DNA from: Sphingomonas sp. LR60
Lineage (GTDB): Bacteria > Pseudomonadota > Alphaproteobacteria > Sphingomonadales > Sphingomonadaceae
Assembly: GCF_036855935.1 (NCBI RefSeq)
Contig: NZ_JASPFK010000001.1
Coordinates: 2,110,501 to 2,174,500, forward strand
Length of the DNA stretch: 64,000 nucleotides
Direction of reading: 5' to 3'
The translations under genes were made by a program, and so were the position numbers. Shown here in pieces: positions 26,258-35,642 of this stretch. How positions within the stretch are numbered: the stretch's first letter is position 1; every line of letters starts with the position of its first letter. The notes beneath the pieces were generated by a model that was not told the origin of the DNA, did no database searches, and saw only the letters and a program-made list of their open reading frames with translations.

Positions 26258-27187
26258 ATGCCGGAACCGATTCTCACCGTCGCGGGTGTGTCGAAGACCT
26301 ACAAGAACGGCCCGACCGCGCTCGGCACGGTCGACCTGACCGTCAACCGCGGCGAGATCTTTGCGCTGCTCGGGCCGAACGGCGCGGGCAAGACGACGCT
26401 GATCAGCATCATCTGCGGGATCGTCACTCCCAGCGCCGGCACGGTCACGGTCGCCGGCCATGACGTGACGCGCGACTATAAGGCCGCCCGCCGCGCGATC
26501 GGGCTGGTTCCGCAGGAGCTGGCGACCGATCAGTTCGAAAGCGTGCTCGCCACGGTCACTTTCTCGCGGCGGCTGTTCGGGCGTTCGGGCCATTCCGACT
26601 ATATCGAACAGGTGCTGCGCGACCTGTCGCTGTGGGAAAAGCGCCATGCCAAGATCAAGGACCTCTCGGGCGGGATGAAGCGCCGCGTGCTGATCGCCAA
26701 GGCGCTCGCGCACGAGCCGCAGATCCTGTTCCTCGACGAGCCGACCGCCGGGGTCGACGTCGCGCTGCGCCGCGACATGTGGAAGCTGGTGCATCGGCTG
26801 CGCGAACAGGGCGCGACGATCATCCTCACCACCCATTATATCGAGGAGGCCGAGGAAATGGCCGATCGCGTCGGCGTCATCACCGGCGGCAAGCTGCTGC
26901 TGGTCGAGGAGAAGAACGCGCTGATGGCCAAGCTGGGCAAGCGACAGATGGACCTGACGTTGGTCGAGCCGATGACGGCGGTCCCGGCGGCCCTGTCCGA
27001 CTGGCCGCTGACGCTCGAGGATGAGGGCCACACCCTGCGCTACGTCTTCGATGCCAAGGCCGAGGATACCGGCATTCCGCGGCTGCTCGAACGGCTGGCG
27101 CAGCAACATATCGCCTTTCGCGACCTCGAAACGCGCAAGTCGAGCCTCGAAGACATCTTCGTCGATCTGGTGGGAGGAAGCGCATGA
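26258..27187 (+). CDS. ABC transporter ATP-binding protein (ABC-2 exporter, YadG-like)
   Basis: Nucleotide-binding subunit of an exporter. The 309-residue protein has Walker [11 protein letters not shown]-loop VPQELATD, signature LSGGMKRR, Walker [13 protein letters not shown] and H-loop TTHY. A C-terminal extension of about 90 residues typical of the YadG/NatA group follows. The ATG at 26258 has an AAGGGGG site. An in-frame ATG at 26213 would add 15 residues and lacks one. It overlaps the permease start by four bases. The substrate is not evident from sequence. Confidence 0.9.
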   Translation: MPEPILTVAGVSKTYKNGPTALGTVDLTVNRGEIFALLGPNGAGKTTLISIICGIVTPSAGTVTVAGHDVTRDYKAARRAIGLVPQELATDQFESVLATVTFSRRLFGRSGHSDYIEQVLRDLSLWEKRHAKIKDLSGGMKRRVLIAKALAHEPQILFLDEPTAGVDVALRRDMWKLVHRLREQGATIILTTHYIEEAEEMADRVGVITGGKLLLVEEKNALMAKLGKRQMDLTLVEPMTAVPAALSDWPLTLEDEGHTLRYVFDAKAEDTGIPRLLERLAQQHIAFRDLETRKSSLEDIFVDLVGGSA

Positions 27188-27945
27188 ACCTGCACGGGAT
27201 CTGGGCGATCTATCGCTTCGAAATGGCGCGGTTCGGGCGGACGATCTGGACCAGCCTCGCGACGCCCGTCATCACCACCACGCTCTATTTCATCGTCTTC
27301 GGTGCGGCGATCGGATCGCAGATGCGCGGGATCGACGGGGTCAGCTATGGCGCGTTCATCGTACCGGGATTGATGCTGCTGACGATCTTCTCGGAAAGCA
27401 TCTTCAACGCCAGCCTCGGCATCTACATGCCGAAGTTCACCGGCACGATCTACGAGCTGCTATCCGCGCCCTTGTCGCCGATCGAGACGGTGATCGGTTA
27501 CGTCGGCGCAGCGGCGACCAAATCGATGGTGATCGCGATGGTGATCCTCGCCACCGCGCATTTGTTCGTCGATCTTCACATCGCGCATCCGTTGCTGATG
27601 CTGCTCTACCTGCTGCTGGTCACCGCCAGTTTCGCGCTGTTCGGCTTCTGCCTCGGCATCTGGGCGAACGGGTTCGAGCAGTTGCAGATCATCCCGCTGC
27701 TCGTCGTCACCCCGCTGACCTTCCTCGGCGGCGCCTTCTACTCGCTGGACGTGCTGCCCGAGCCGTGGCGGACGGTGACGTTGTTCAATCCGGTCGCCTA
27801 TCTCATCAACGGCTTCCGCTGGACGTTCTTCGGGCAGAGCGATGTCTCGTTCGCGCTGTGCGTCGCGGTGACGATGGGCTTCGCGGCGCTGTGCCTCGCC
27901 GCCGTGGTCACGATCTTCCGCACCGGCTGGCGGCTGAAGAGCTAG
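27184..27945 (+). CDS. ABC-2 type transporter permease (YadH-like)
   Basis: Membrane partner of the preceding ATPase. The 253-residue protein has six predicted helices and the ABC-2 features of the YadH group, including [35 protein letters not shown] and [16 protein letters not shown]. It starts within the end of the ATPase gene (ATGA) with GGAGGAAG as ribosome site. A repeat-filled gap follows. Confidence 0.9.
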   Translation: MNLHGIWAIYRFEMARFGRTIWTSLATPVITTTLYFIVFGAAIGSQMRGIDGVSYGAFIVPGLMLLTIFSESIFNASLGIYMPKFTGTIYELLSAPLSPIETVIGYVGAAATKSMVIAMVILATAHLFVDLHIAHPLLMLLYLLLVTASFALFGFCLGIWANGFEQLQIIPLLVVTPLTFLGGAFYSLDVLPEPWRTVTLFNPVAYLINGFRWTFFGQSDVSFALCVAVTMGFAALCLAAVVTIFRTGWRLKS

Positions 27946-27980
27946 CTCGGATCGACGTTCACCGATCACCCGCCTCCTCC

Positions 27981-28050
27981 CGTCATTCCGGACTTGATCC
28001 GGGATCCCGCTTCTTCCTTCTGTCGGCAAAAGCGGGGCTCCGGATCAAGG
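27981..28050. repeat. Intergenic inverted repeat, family 3 (copy b)
   Basis: CGTCATTCCGGACTTGATCC on the left and GGGGCTCCGGATCAAGG on the right. It shares GATCCCGCTTCTT with the other family-3 copies. Confidence 0.8.
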
Positions 28051-28158
28051 CTCTCCTGAGCTAGCCGAAGGGTCCGAGGCGACGATGAAGCGATCGCGGC
28101 GACCAGGCGGCATAGAAGTCCTGAATGCCGATCCGGTCCAGGTCGGATCGACTTGCAT

Positions 28159-28235
28159 CGTCATTGCGAGCGTAGCGAAGCAATCCAGAGCGTCCTGATC
28201 CGCCCCTGGATTGCTTCGCTACGCTCGCAATGACG
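28159..28235. repeat. Intergenic inverted repeat, family 2 (copy c)
   Basis: Nearly perfect arms CGTCATTGCGAGCGTAGCGA and TCGCTACGCTCGCAATGACG. Together with the family-3 copy just upstream it fills most of the 354-base gap between the ABC permease and the Dabb gene. No gene is seen there. Confidence 0.88.
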
Positions 28236-28299
28236 AACGCGGGTAGCTTCCATATTATTCTGATATCAAGGTAGGCTGCCGTAACGCAGCCACCCGCCG

Positions 28300-28719
28300 T
28301 CAGTCGACCCGCAGCGTGTCGTACACCGTCACCTTGCGCCACAACGGCTCGCAATCCGCGACGAACTTCTGGTGGATCGGGTGATCCTGATACGCCTTCT
28401 GGTCGGCGACCGTGTCGAAGAACATCAATTCCGACACCTGATAGCTCCCATCGACCACGTCACGCGCCTCGGTATCGGCGGGCACGCCGATGTGCAGCGC
28501 GCGGATCACCGGGATTGCCGCCAGCGTGCGCAGCCCGGTGATCAGCCGATCACGGTCGGCGGTGGACGTCGGGTTCTTCAACCAGAAGAACACATGATGC
28601 ACCACCTTGGCGGGCACCACCGCAGCCGCGGCCTGCGCCTCGCCGCCCGATACGGCCCCCGCGATCCCTGCCCCGCCGATCGCCATCATCGCCATCATCT
28701 CCCTGCGTCCTGCATCCAC
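28300..28719 (-). CDS. Exported Dabb (stress-responsive A/B barrel) family protein
   Basis: A 139-residue protein. From about residue 40 it is a Dabb domain ([20 protein letters not shown], then [28 protein letters not shown]), a dimeric alpha-beta barrel related to ferredoxin-like monooxygenases. Upstream is an exported N-terminus. The GTG at 28719 has a GAGGAG site and would give [20 protein letters not shown], a Tat-like signal with a poor consensus. Downstream ATGs would lose the arginine pair. Function is unknown; secreted Dabb proteins occur near sugar-catabolic genes in related bacteria. Confidence 0.75.
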   Translation of the reverse strand: MDAGRREMMAMMAIGGAGIAGAVSGGEAQAAAAVVPAKVVHHVFFWLKNPTSTADRDRLITGLRTLAAIPVIRALHIGVPADTEARDVVDGSYQVSELMFFDTVADQKAYQDHPIHQKFVADCEPLWRKVTVYDTLRVD

Positions 28720-28784
28720 GATCAATCTCCTCAATCGCGAGCGGATTTGCCTTGCGCGTGCGGGACTTGCCAGCACCAAATAGT

Positions 28785-28822
28785 CGTACGGCGCGGCAGG
28801 ATCGCTCCTGCCGCGCCGTACG
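28785..28822. other. Perfect 17-bp hairpin between two minus-strand genes
   Basis: CGTACGGCGCGGCAGGA pairs perfectly with TCCTGCCGCGCCGTACG around a TCGC loop. It lies just after the end of the small beta-rich protein gene, where a terminator would be expected, but no T-run follows on either strand. It may be a transcript-end stabiliser or a factor-assisted terminator. Confidence 0.6.
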
Positions 28823-28846
28823 CACGTCCCACCATAGTGGCGTCGC

Positions 28847-29146
28847 TCAGGCGGTGCGCGTCCCCGACAGCGGGAAGCTACCGAACGCACCGGCGCCGAC
28901 GCTGCCGGTCACCGTGTCGCCGTCCACCGTCGCGGTGATGTCGAGCGTCATCGGCATCGGCACCGTCATCTGCTGCTTCCACGCCAGCGTGTTGCCGTCG
29001 ACGGTGCCGTTCACGTCCGACGCGCCCATCGCGCCCGACGCCTGGCCGGTGAACGTCTCACCCGACTGCGTCACGGTCAGCGTCATCTTCTGATCGCCCA
29101 GCGGCGACTTCACCGTGCAATCGTAGGTTCCATCCACTCCGGCCAT
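28847..29146 (-). CDS. Small beta-strand-rich protein of unknown function
   Basis: A 99-residue protein with alternating hydrophobic strands and Gly/Thr turns ([53 protein letters not shown]). This is the look of a small lipocalin-like or streptavidin-like barrel. There is no signal peptide and only one Cys. AAGGAG precedes the ATG, and it begins 11 bases after the M16 peptidase stop, so it is in the same transcript. I know of no assigned function; binding a small hydrophobic compound is only a guess from the fold. Confidence 0.75.
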   Translation of the reverse strand: MAGVDGTYDCTVKSPLGDQKMTLTVTQSGETFTGQASGAMGASDVNGTVDGNTLAWKQQMTVPMPMTLDITATVDGDTVTGSVGAGAFGSFPLSGTRTA

Positions 29147-29157
29147 CGTGTTACTCC

Positions 29158-31985
29158 TTACTTGGCGGCGGGCGCCGGACGCGTTCCGGCCACCGCAGCA
29201 GCCGGCATGACCTCGACCGGCAGCCCCAGCGAGTCAAGCTGCGGCTTCACCTTGGCCGCCTCGCCGACCACCACCCACACGAACTTCGCCGGATCGATCG
29301 CCGCCTTCGTCGCCGCATTGACCTGCGGCAGCGTCAGCGCGCGATATTTCTGTGTGATCGTCGCGTAATAATCGTCGGGACGCTTGTAGAGGTCGTTGGC
29401 CTGCATCGCGGTCAGGACGTCGTCCGACGTCTCGAAATTGCCCGACAGCGAGCGCGTGCCGGCGTTGATCGCGCGGGTGAACTCCTCCTGGGTCATCGGC
29501 TTGCTGGTCAGGAACTGCGTCACGTCGGCGCGCAACGCCGCCAGCGACGGTCCGGTCTGATCGGCCTGTACCGGCGCGTACAGGATATAGGGTGCGGCCT
29601 CCGCGTTGCGGGTGAAATTGCCGCGCACGCCGTACGACCAATGCTTGTCTTCGCGCAAGTCCATGTTGAGCCGGCCGAGGAAGCTGCCGCCCAATGCGTC
29701 GTTACCCACCTGCAGCGGCAGCAGGTCGTCGGTGCCCTTCAACCCGGTTTGCACCGCCGCCGCGATCATCGACTGCGGGCTGGCGGGACGGTCGACCAGC
29801 ACGATCCGCGGCGACACGGCGGTCGACGCCGGCGGGAACGCCTTGGCGCCGGCCGCGCCGACCGGCTTCCAGTCGCCGAACCGCGCCTCCATGACCTGGC
29901 GGATCTCGGCGAGCGGCCGGTCGGAGACGACGAAGATCTTCGCCTTGTCCGGGCGCAGCCACGCCTGCTGGAACGCGATCAGCTCGGCGCGGGTCAGCCC
30001 CTGCACCGCCGCGGCATCGCCCGACCCCTGCGCCTTGGCATAGGGGAGTTCGGCGCCACCAGCTTCGGCAGGACGCGCTGTACCAACCCCTGCGGGCTGG
30101 TCAGTTCCTGCGCGATCTCGGTCAGTTGCTGCGTCTTGACGCGCCCCAGCTCGCTCTCGGGGAAGGCCGGCGTCCGCGCGATGCCCGCCCACAGGTCCGC
30201 CCCGGTCGCAAGGTTCGCGCTCGGCACGCGCAGCGACAGCGTCGTGCGGTCCGGGCTGCTCCCGCTCGAGATCGATGCGCCCAGCCGCTCGCGCGCCTCG
30301 GCGATCTGGATCGAGTCCAGCGCCTTCGTGCCCTCGTCCATCATGCTCAGCGTCAGCTGCTGCGTGCCCAGCTTGTCGGCGACGTCCGCCGCAACGCCGG
30401 CATCGAAGCTGAGCACCGCCTGCGTGATCGGCACGACCGCGCGGTTGGCGTAGATCAGTTCGATGCCGTTCGACAGCTTGGAGCGCTCCACCTTCGGGAA
30501 CGACAGGCCTGCCACCTCGCCGACCGCCGGGATCGCGCCGCGCGTGCCCTTTGCGGGCGGTTCGGGCGCCTCGACCACCTTCGCCGGCGGCACGGCCTTC
30601 GATTCCGCATAAGCGTCGCGGTCGCCGTTGACGATGTCGATCTGGTAGGAAGGACGCGTCAGCCACTTGGCCGCAACCGCCTTCACGCTCGCCGGGGTCT
30701 GCGCCGCCAGTTCGGCGAGCTGTTTCTTGTAGAAACCGGGATCGTTGGAATAAAGCGCGCCCTCCGCGAGTGCGACCGCCTTGCCGCCGAATCCGCCGAC
30801 CGCCTCCAGGCCGTCGATCCGGCCGGACACGGTGCTGGTGACGTAGCGATTGACCTCGTCGGCGGTCGGGCCGTTCTTGATGAAGTCGGCGACGATCCGA
30901 TCGACGCGCGCCGACACTGTCGCCGGATCGACGCCCGGGCGGACGATCGTCACGATCTGGAACGTGCCGACCTGCGCGAACGATTCATATTCGGCGGACG
31001 CCTGCACCGCGAGCTTCTCGCCCTTGACCAGCACGTTGCTCAGCCGCGAGCTGGCCAGCCCGCCGAGCACCCCAGCGGCGACTTCCAGCGAGGCCGAGTC
31101 CTTGTCGTTGAGGCCGGGCACCGCCCATTCCTTCATGATCAGGGTCGCGGCGACGCGGTCCTTCATCACTTCCTTGGCCGGACCGGGCAGCGAGGCCGGG
31201 ATCGGGGCGGGCGGCGCGACGCTCTTCGGCCCGGCGGCGATCGCGCCGAAATACTTCTCGACCAGCGGCTTGGCGGTCGCGACATCGACGTCGCCGGCCA
31301 GCACCAGCACCGCATTGTTCGGCCCGTAATGGCCCTTGAACCAGTTCTTGACGTCGGCGAGGCTCGCCTGGTCGAGATCGGCCATCGAGCCGATCGTGGT
31401 GTGGCCATAAGGGTGCGTCGCCGGGAACAGCCCCTCGGTCGCCTTGTAGCGGAGCAGCCCGTACGGCTGGTTGTCGCCCTGCCGCTTCTCGTTCTGCACC
31501 ACGCCGCGCTGCTCATCGAGCACGCCTTGCGTGATCGCGCCGGTCAGATAGCCCATGCGATCGGATTCGAGGAACAGCGCACGCGCCAGCGCGGCGGTCG
31601 GCACCGTCTCGAAGTAATTGGTGCGGTCGAAGTAGGTCGTGCCGTTGAAGTCGGTCGCGCCCACCTGTTGCAGCGGCTCGAAGAAGTCGCCCGGCGCATT
31701 CTCGCTGCCGTTGAACATCAGATGTTCAAACAGATGCGCGAAGCCGGTCTTGCCCTTGGGCTCGTGCTTCGATCCGACGTCATACCAGACGCTGACCGCG
31801 ACGATCGGTGCCTTGCGATCGGTGTGGACGACCACGCGCAGGCCGTTCTTCAGCGTGAACTGCTGATAAGGGATGTCGACTGCCTTGACGAGTTGCGACA
31901 CCGGCGCGGGGGCGTTCTGCGCCAGCACGGGGGTCGTCAAAGCCGCCAGCGCCGAACCGGCGGCCAGGAATGCGCGATAAGCCAA
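29158..31985 (-). CDS. M16 family zinc peptidase, frame broken by one base
   Basis: Exported pitrilysin-type peptidase of about 942 residues with two M16 halves. The first half has a signal peptide ending PVLA-QNAP and the inverted zinc motif HLFEH in AHLFEHLMFNGSEN with a downstream Glu in DEQRGVVQNE. The second half is the inactive C-terminal domain. The frame changes at 30043-30046: in the gene sense, CCCC follows AACT where CCCCC gives SPYAKAQGSG. Both halves are otherwise intact, so an assembly error is likely. The probable start is TTG at 31985 after AGGGGAG. Such enzymes degrade peptides or scavenge siderophore-like peptides; the role is unassigned. Confidence 0.87.
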
Positions 31986-32115
31986 CTTTGATGCTCCCCT
32001 AGGGAAATGAAGTGTCTGTCGAAACCATAGCGGCCCCCGCCTCCGCCGCAAGCGTGACGGCCTACCCCGCCCGCGGCAATATTACGAAACAAAGTCATTG
32101 ACTGCCCCGGCAATG

Positions 32116-32129
32116 GTTGCCATGGCAAC
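32116..32129. promoter_or_regulatory. Perfect palindrome GTTGCCATGGCAAC, probable MarR operator
   Basis: A perfect 14-bp palindrome ending three bases before the MarR start codon and just after a TTGACT element. MarR proteins bind such sites and repress their own operon. The proximity to the ATG implies a very short or absent leader. Confidence 0.6.
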
Positions 32130-32132
32130 TGT

Positions 32133-32594
32133 ATGAGCTTCTACGATCCCGAGACCTACACGCCTGAACAATCAATCGGTTACCTTATCAAGACCTGTAA
32201 CCAGACGATGACGGGGCTGCTCGATCGACTGCTGGCGGACGAGGAGCTGAACTCGTCGCAATGGTCGGCGATGATGACGATCCATCACGGCGAGGCGCCG
32301 ACCTGCGCCGCGCTCGCGCGCGGGATGGCGCACGACAAGGGCGCGATGACGCGGCTGATCGACACGCTGGAGGAGAAGGGTCTCGTAGAGCGCACCCGCT
32401 CCGCCGACGATCGCCGCGTCGTGCATCTGTCGCTCACCCCCGCCGGGCGCGCGATGACCTTCCGCTGCCGGGACATGGTCGTCGAACATTGGAACCGCTG
32501 CTTCACCGGCTGGGCGGATGCCGAGGTCGAGACGCTAATCTCGCTGATGCAGAAGATGCGCTGCACGCTGGAGGACATTGCCACATGCCCCTGA
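32133..32594 (+). CDS. MarR family transcriptional regulator
   Basis: A 153-residue winged-helix regulator. Recognisable parts are the N-terminal dimer helix, the recognition region TCAALARGMAHDKGAMTRLI and the wing GLVERTRSADDRRVVHLSLT (the DxRxxxLxLT motif). It is the first gene of a drug efflux operon and overlaps the NodT gene by ten bases. Like EmrR/MprA it is likely to repress this operon and to be released by toxic phenolics or drugs (inference). A perfect palindrome overlaps its start region. Confidence 0.92.
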   Translation: MSFYDPETYTPEQSIGYLIKTCNQTMTGLLDRLLADEELNSSQWSAMMTIHHGEAPTCAALARGMAHDKGAMTRLIDTLEEKGLVERTRSADDRRVVHLSLTPAGRAMTFRCRDMVVEHWNRCFTGWADAEVETLISLMQKMRCTLEDIATCP

Positions 32595-34050
32595 CCCCGT
32601 CCGCCTGCCCCGCCGCCCCGCCGATACGCGCCTTGTGCAGTCTCTCGCGCGCACGCGCCGGGCTCGCCGCGGCGGTGGCGCTGCTGTTCGCCGGTTGCGC
32701 CGCCCCCGCCTCGCACACCTCGGTGGAGGCGAAGACGCCGACCGCGCTGGCGCTCGCCGGCCCGTCGGTGCAGCTCGCGCCCGATTGGTGGCACGCGATC
32801 GGCGATCCGCAGCTCGACCGGCTGGTCGCCGACGCACTCGCCGGCAACCCTTCGCTCGATATCGCCTCGGCGCGCGTCCGTCAGGCGCAGGCGGCGCTCG
32901 AACGGCAGGATGCCGAGCGCCGCCCCTCGATCGATGCCGACGCGCAGGTGCAGGGCACGCGACTGTCGGGCAATTACACGATCCCGCCCCCTATGCCGGC
33001 ACCGTCCGCGCGCTCGGCACCGCACAGGCCGGGCTGTCGTGGAACCTCGACCTGTTCGGCCGACAAAAGGCTGCGATCGAGGCCGCCGCTGCGCAGACCC
33101 GCGCCGCCGGCTATGACGTCGCCGCCGCGCGGTTGATGCTCGCCGGGGCGGTCGTGCAAAATTACGTCGAGGTCGCGCGCGCCGAACGCCGCGCCGCCAT
33201 CGCGGCACGCACGATCAGGGCGCGCGAGGGCTCGCTGTCGCTGGTGCAGGCGCGCGAGCGAAGCCAGCTCGCCAGCCGCATCGACGTCACCGCCGCCGGG
33301 ACGCTGCTGGCACAGGCGCGGCTCGCGCTGGTGCAGGCACAGGCGGCGCGTGTGCTCGCCACCAACGCGCTGGCGGCGCTCGCCGGGCGCGGCAGCGATT
33401 ATGCCGCGACGATCGGCGCGACGCATCTCGCCACCGACACCGCACTGCCGGTCCCGACCGCGATCCCCGCTGACCTTCTCGCGCGCCGCGCTGACATCGC
33501 CGCGGCACAGGCACGGATCGCTGCCGCCGGGGCCGAGCGACAGGTCGCGCGCCGCGCCTTCTATCCCAACATCAACCTGTCGGCGCTGGTCGGGCTGCAG
33601 GCGATCGGCTTCGGCAATTTCGTCGACCTCGATTCCGGCACCGCGGGCGGTGGCGCGGCACTCCATCTGCCGTTGTTCGACAGCGGGCGGCGCCGCGCGG
33701 ATCTGGCCGGCGCCACCGCCGCGCTCGACGTCGCGACCGCGCAATACAATGACGCCGTCGTCACCGCCGCGCGACAGGTCGCCGACGCGATCGCGCAGGT
33801 CCGCGCCACCGACACCGCGCGCGTCAGCCAGCGCCAGGTGACCGCCGGCTTCGCGGAGACCAACCGCCTCAACACGATCCGCGTCGCCAGTGGGCTCAAC
33901 AGCCGGCTCGATCTGGTCGACAACGATGTCCGCTTGCTCGACGCCGAGCTGGCCGATGCCAGCCTCTCCATCGACGCGCTCGCCGCGCGCGCGCAACTCG
34001 CCACCGCTCTGGGCGGCGGCTTCGATCCCGTTCAGGACGCTGCCCGATGA
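32585..34050 (+). CDS. NodT family outer-membrane efflux lipoprotein, frame broken by one base
   Basis: TolC-like outer-membrane channel of a tripartite pump. It has a lipoprotein signal with lipobox LFAGC (about residue 38) and two outer-membrane efflux repeats, including LSWNLDLFGRQKAAIEAA and NINLSALVGLQAIGFGN. The N-terminal quarter and the rest are in different frames, meeting at the CCCCC run 32987-32991. One more C gives TIPPPYAGTVRALGTAQ and a 488-residue family-length protein. Most likely an assembly error. It lies between marR and emrA, with overlaps at both ends. Confidence 0.88.
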
Positions 34051-35216
34051 CCGACACCGCCACCCCCGCTCCTTCGCCGGCCCCCGCTCCCACGGGCAAG
34101 CCCGCCGCCCGCCGCCGCGCGCTCACCATCCTCGCGGTGATCGTCGCGCTGGTCGCGATCGGCTGGGCGATCTTCCACTTCTTCTTCAGCCCACCCGAGC
34201 AGGAAACCGACGACGCCTACGTCGCGGGTGACGTGGTCGCGGTCACTGCGCGCGATCCGGGCACCGTCACCGCGCTGCGCGCCGACAACACGCAGGCGGT
34301 CAAGGCCGGGCAGCCGCTGATCGACCTTGATCCCACCACCGCCGACGTCAACGTCGCCGCCGCCGCCGCCGAGCTGGCGCGCGCGGTCCGCAGCACGCGT
34401 GCCGACTTCACCCGCGTCGGGCAGAGCGACGCCGGGATCGTCCAGGCGCAGGCCGAACTGTCGCGCACCCAGGCCGATTACGCGCGTCGCCGCTCCGCCG
34501 CCGCACAGGGCGCGGTATCGGGCGAAGAATTATCGCACGCCGCCGACGCGGTGAAGGTCGCGCAGGCTAACCTCCGCCTCGCGCGCGAGCAGCGGCGACA
34601 GGCGCAGGCGACCGTGCAGGGCACCGACGTGAACACCAATCCTGCGGTGCTGAGCGCGATCGCCGCCTATCGCCGCGCCGCGATCACGCGCAGCCACATG
34701 CACATGACCGCGCCGATCGCGGGCGTGGTGGCACAACGCACGGTGCAGGTCGGGCAGCAGGTCAACGCCGGCACGCCGTTGATGGCGATCGTCCCGCTCG
34801 ACCGCGTGTGGGTCGATGCCAACTTCCGTGAGACGCAGCTCAAGGATGTTCGCCTCGGCCAGCCGGTCGAGCTGACCTCCGACATGTACGGTGGCGACGT
34901 GAAGTTCCACGGCCGCGTCGTCGGCTTGTCGGCGGGCAGCGGCAACGCCTTCGCGCTGCTCCCGCCGCAGAACGCCAGCGGCAACTGGATCAAGATCGTC
35001 CAGCGCCTGCCCGTCCGCATCGCGCTCGACCCGCGCGAACTGCGCGCACACCCGCTACGCGTCGGGCTGTCGGTGAAGGCGACGATCGACACCGCCGACA
35101 CGCGCGGACCACAACTCGCACAGGCCGCGACGACGCCCTATCAGGGCAGCACGACAACCGGCAGCGACCCAGAGGTGGAGGCGGAAATCCGTCGCATCGT
35201 GGCGGCAAACCGGTAA
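34047..35216 (+). CDS. emrA: HlyD family efflux periplasmic adaptor (EmrA-like)
   Basis: Membrane-fusion protein joining the inner-membrane pump to the NodT channel. The 389-residue protein has a Pro/Ala-rich cytosolic N-terminus and one membrane helix (about 28-50). The lipoyl half TDDAYVAGDVVAVTARDPG follows, then a coiled-coil hairpin (about 100-200, QAELSRTQADYARRRSAA) and the second lipoyl/beta-barrel region (APIAGVVAQRTVQVGQQV). It overlaps the NodT stop by four bases. A degenerate copy of its last 30 codons lies downstream at 35403-35495. Confidence 0.9.
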   Translation: MTDTATPAPSPAPAPTGKPAARRRALTILAVIVALVAIGWAIFHFFFSPPEQETDDAYVAGDVVAVTARDPGTVTALRADNTQAVKAGQPLIDLDPTTADVNVAAAAAELARAVRSTRADFTRVGQSDAGIVQAQAELSRTQADYARRRSAAAQGAVSGEELSHAADAVKVAQANLRLAREQRRQAQATVQGTDVNTNPAVLSAIAAYRRAAITRSHMHMTAPIAGVVAQRTVQVGQQVNAGTPLMAIVPLDRVWVDANFRETQLKDVRLGQPVELTSDMYGGDVKFHGRVVGLSAGSGNAFALLPPQNASGNWIKIVQRLPVRIALDPRELRAHPLRVGLSVKATIDTADTRGPQLAQAATTPYQGSTTTGSDPEVEAEIRRIVAANR

Positions 35217-35286
35217 TGCGCCGCCTGCCTTCCCGTCAGTTCAGCACACCACGTCGCGAGTACCAGCCGCCCCTCCGTCATGGCCG

Positions 35287-35403
35287 CACCCCTCTTCGTC
35301 ATTCCCGCGCAGGCGGGAATCCAGACGCGCGTAGCTCGGCGAAAGAGGCGCAGCGTCAGAGGTTCTGGATTCCCGCCTTCGCGGGAATGACGGAAGAGGG
35401 GTG
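35287..35403. repeat. Intergenic inverted repeat, family 1 (copy d), with extended ends
   Basis: The family-1 core 35297-35392 (CGTCATTCCCGCGCAGGCGG to GCCTTCGCGGGAATGACGG) is flanked by a further perfect 10-bp inverted match, CACCCCTCTT and AAGAGGGGTG. It separates the emrA stop from a degenerate emrA tail copy. Confidence 0.85.
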
Positions 35404-35495
35404 CTGCGACGACACCCGATCAGGGCAATACGGCCCTCCGCACCGATCCGCAGATCGAGACCGCAATCCATCGCATCGTGGCAGCGAACCAGTGA
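35403..35495 (+). pseudogene. Degenerate duplicate of the emrA 3' end
   Basis: Thirty codons plus a TGA translate to AATTPDQGNTALRTDPQIET and then AIHRIVAANQ. The last residues of the real EmrA are AATTPYQGSTTTGSDPEVEA then EIRRIVAANR. The match runs to the stop codon with no gap, but many third and several other positions differ, so the copy is old or came from a diverged relative. It is bounded by two family-1 repeats. There is no start or ribosome site, so it is not a gene. Confidence 0.8.
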
Positions 35496-35512
35496 TGTCC
35501 CCTGCACCCCTT

Positions 35513-35608
35513 CGTCATCCCCGCGCAGGCGGGAATCCAGACGCGCGGAGCCCGGCGAAAGAGGCGCAACGCCAGAGCTTCTGGACTCCCGCCTTCGCGG
35601 GAACGACG
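35513..35608. repeat. Intergenic inverted repeat, family 1 (copy e)
   Basis: CGTCATCCCCGCGCAGGCGG on the left and GCCTTCGCGGGAACGACGG on the right. It lies just before emrB. With copy d and the emrA tail fragment it makes up the 426-base gap in the efflux operon. Confidence 0.85.
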
Positions 35609-35642
35609 GTGGTGAGTGGCGCAATCGGTGGGAGCATCATGA

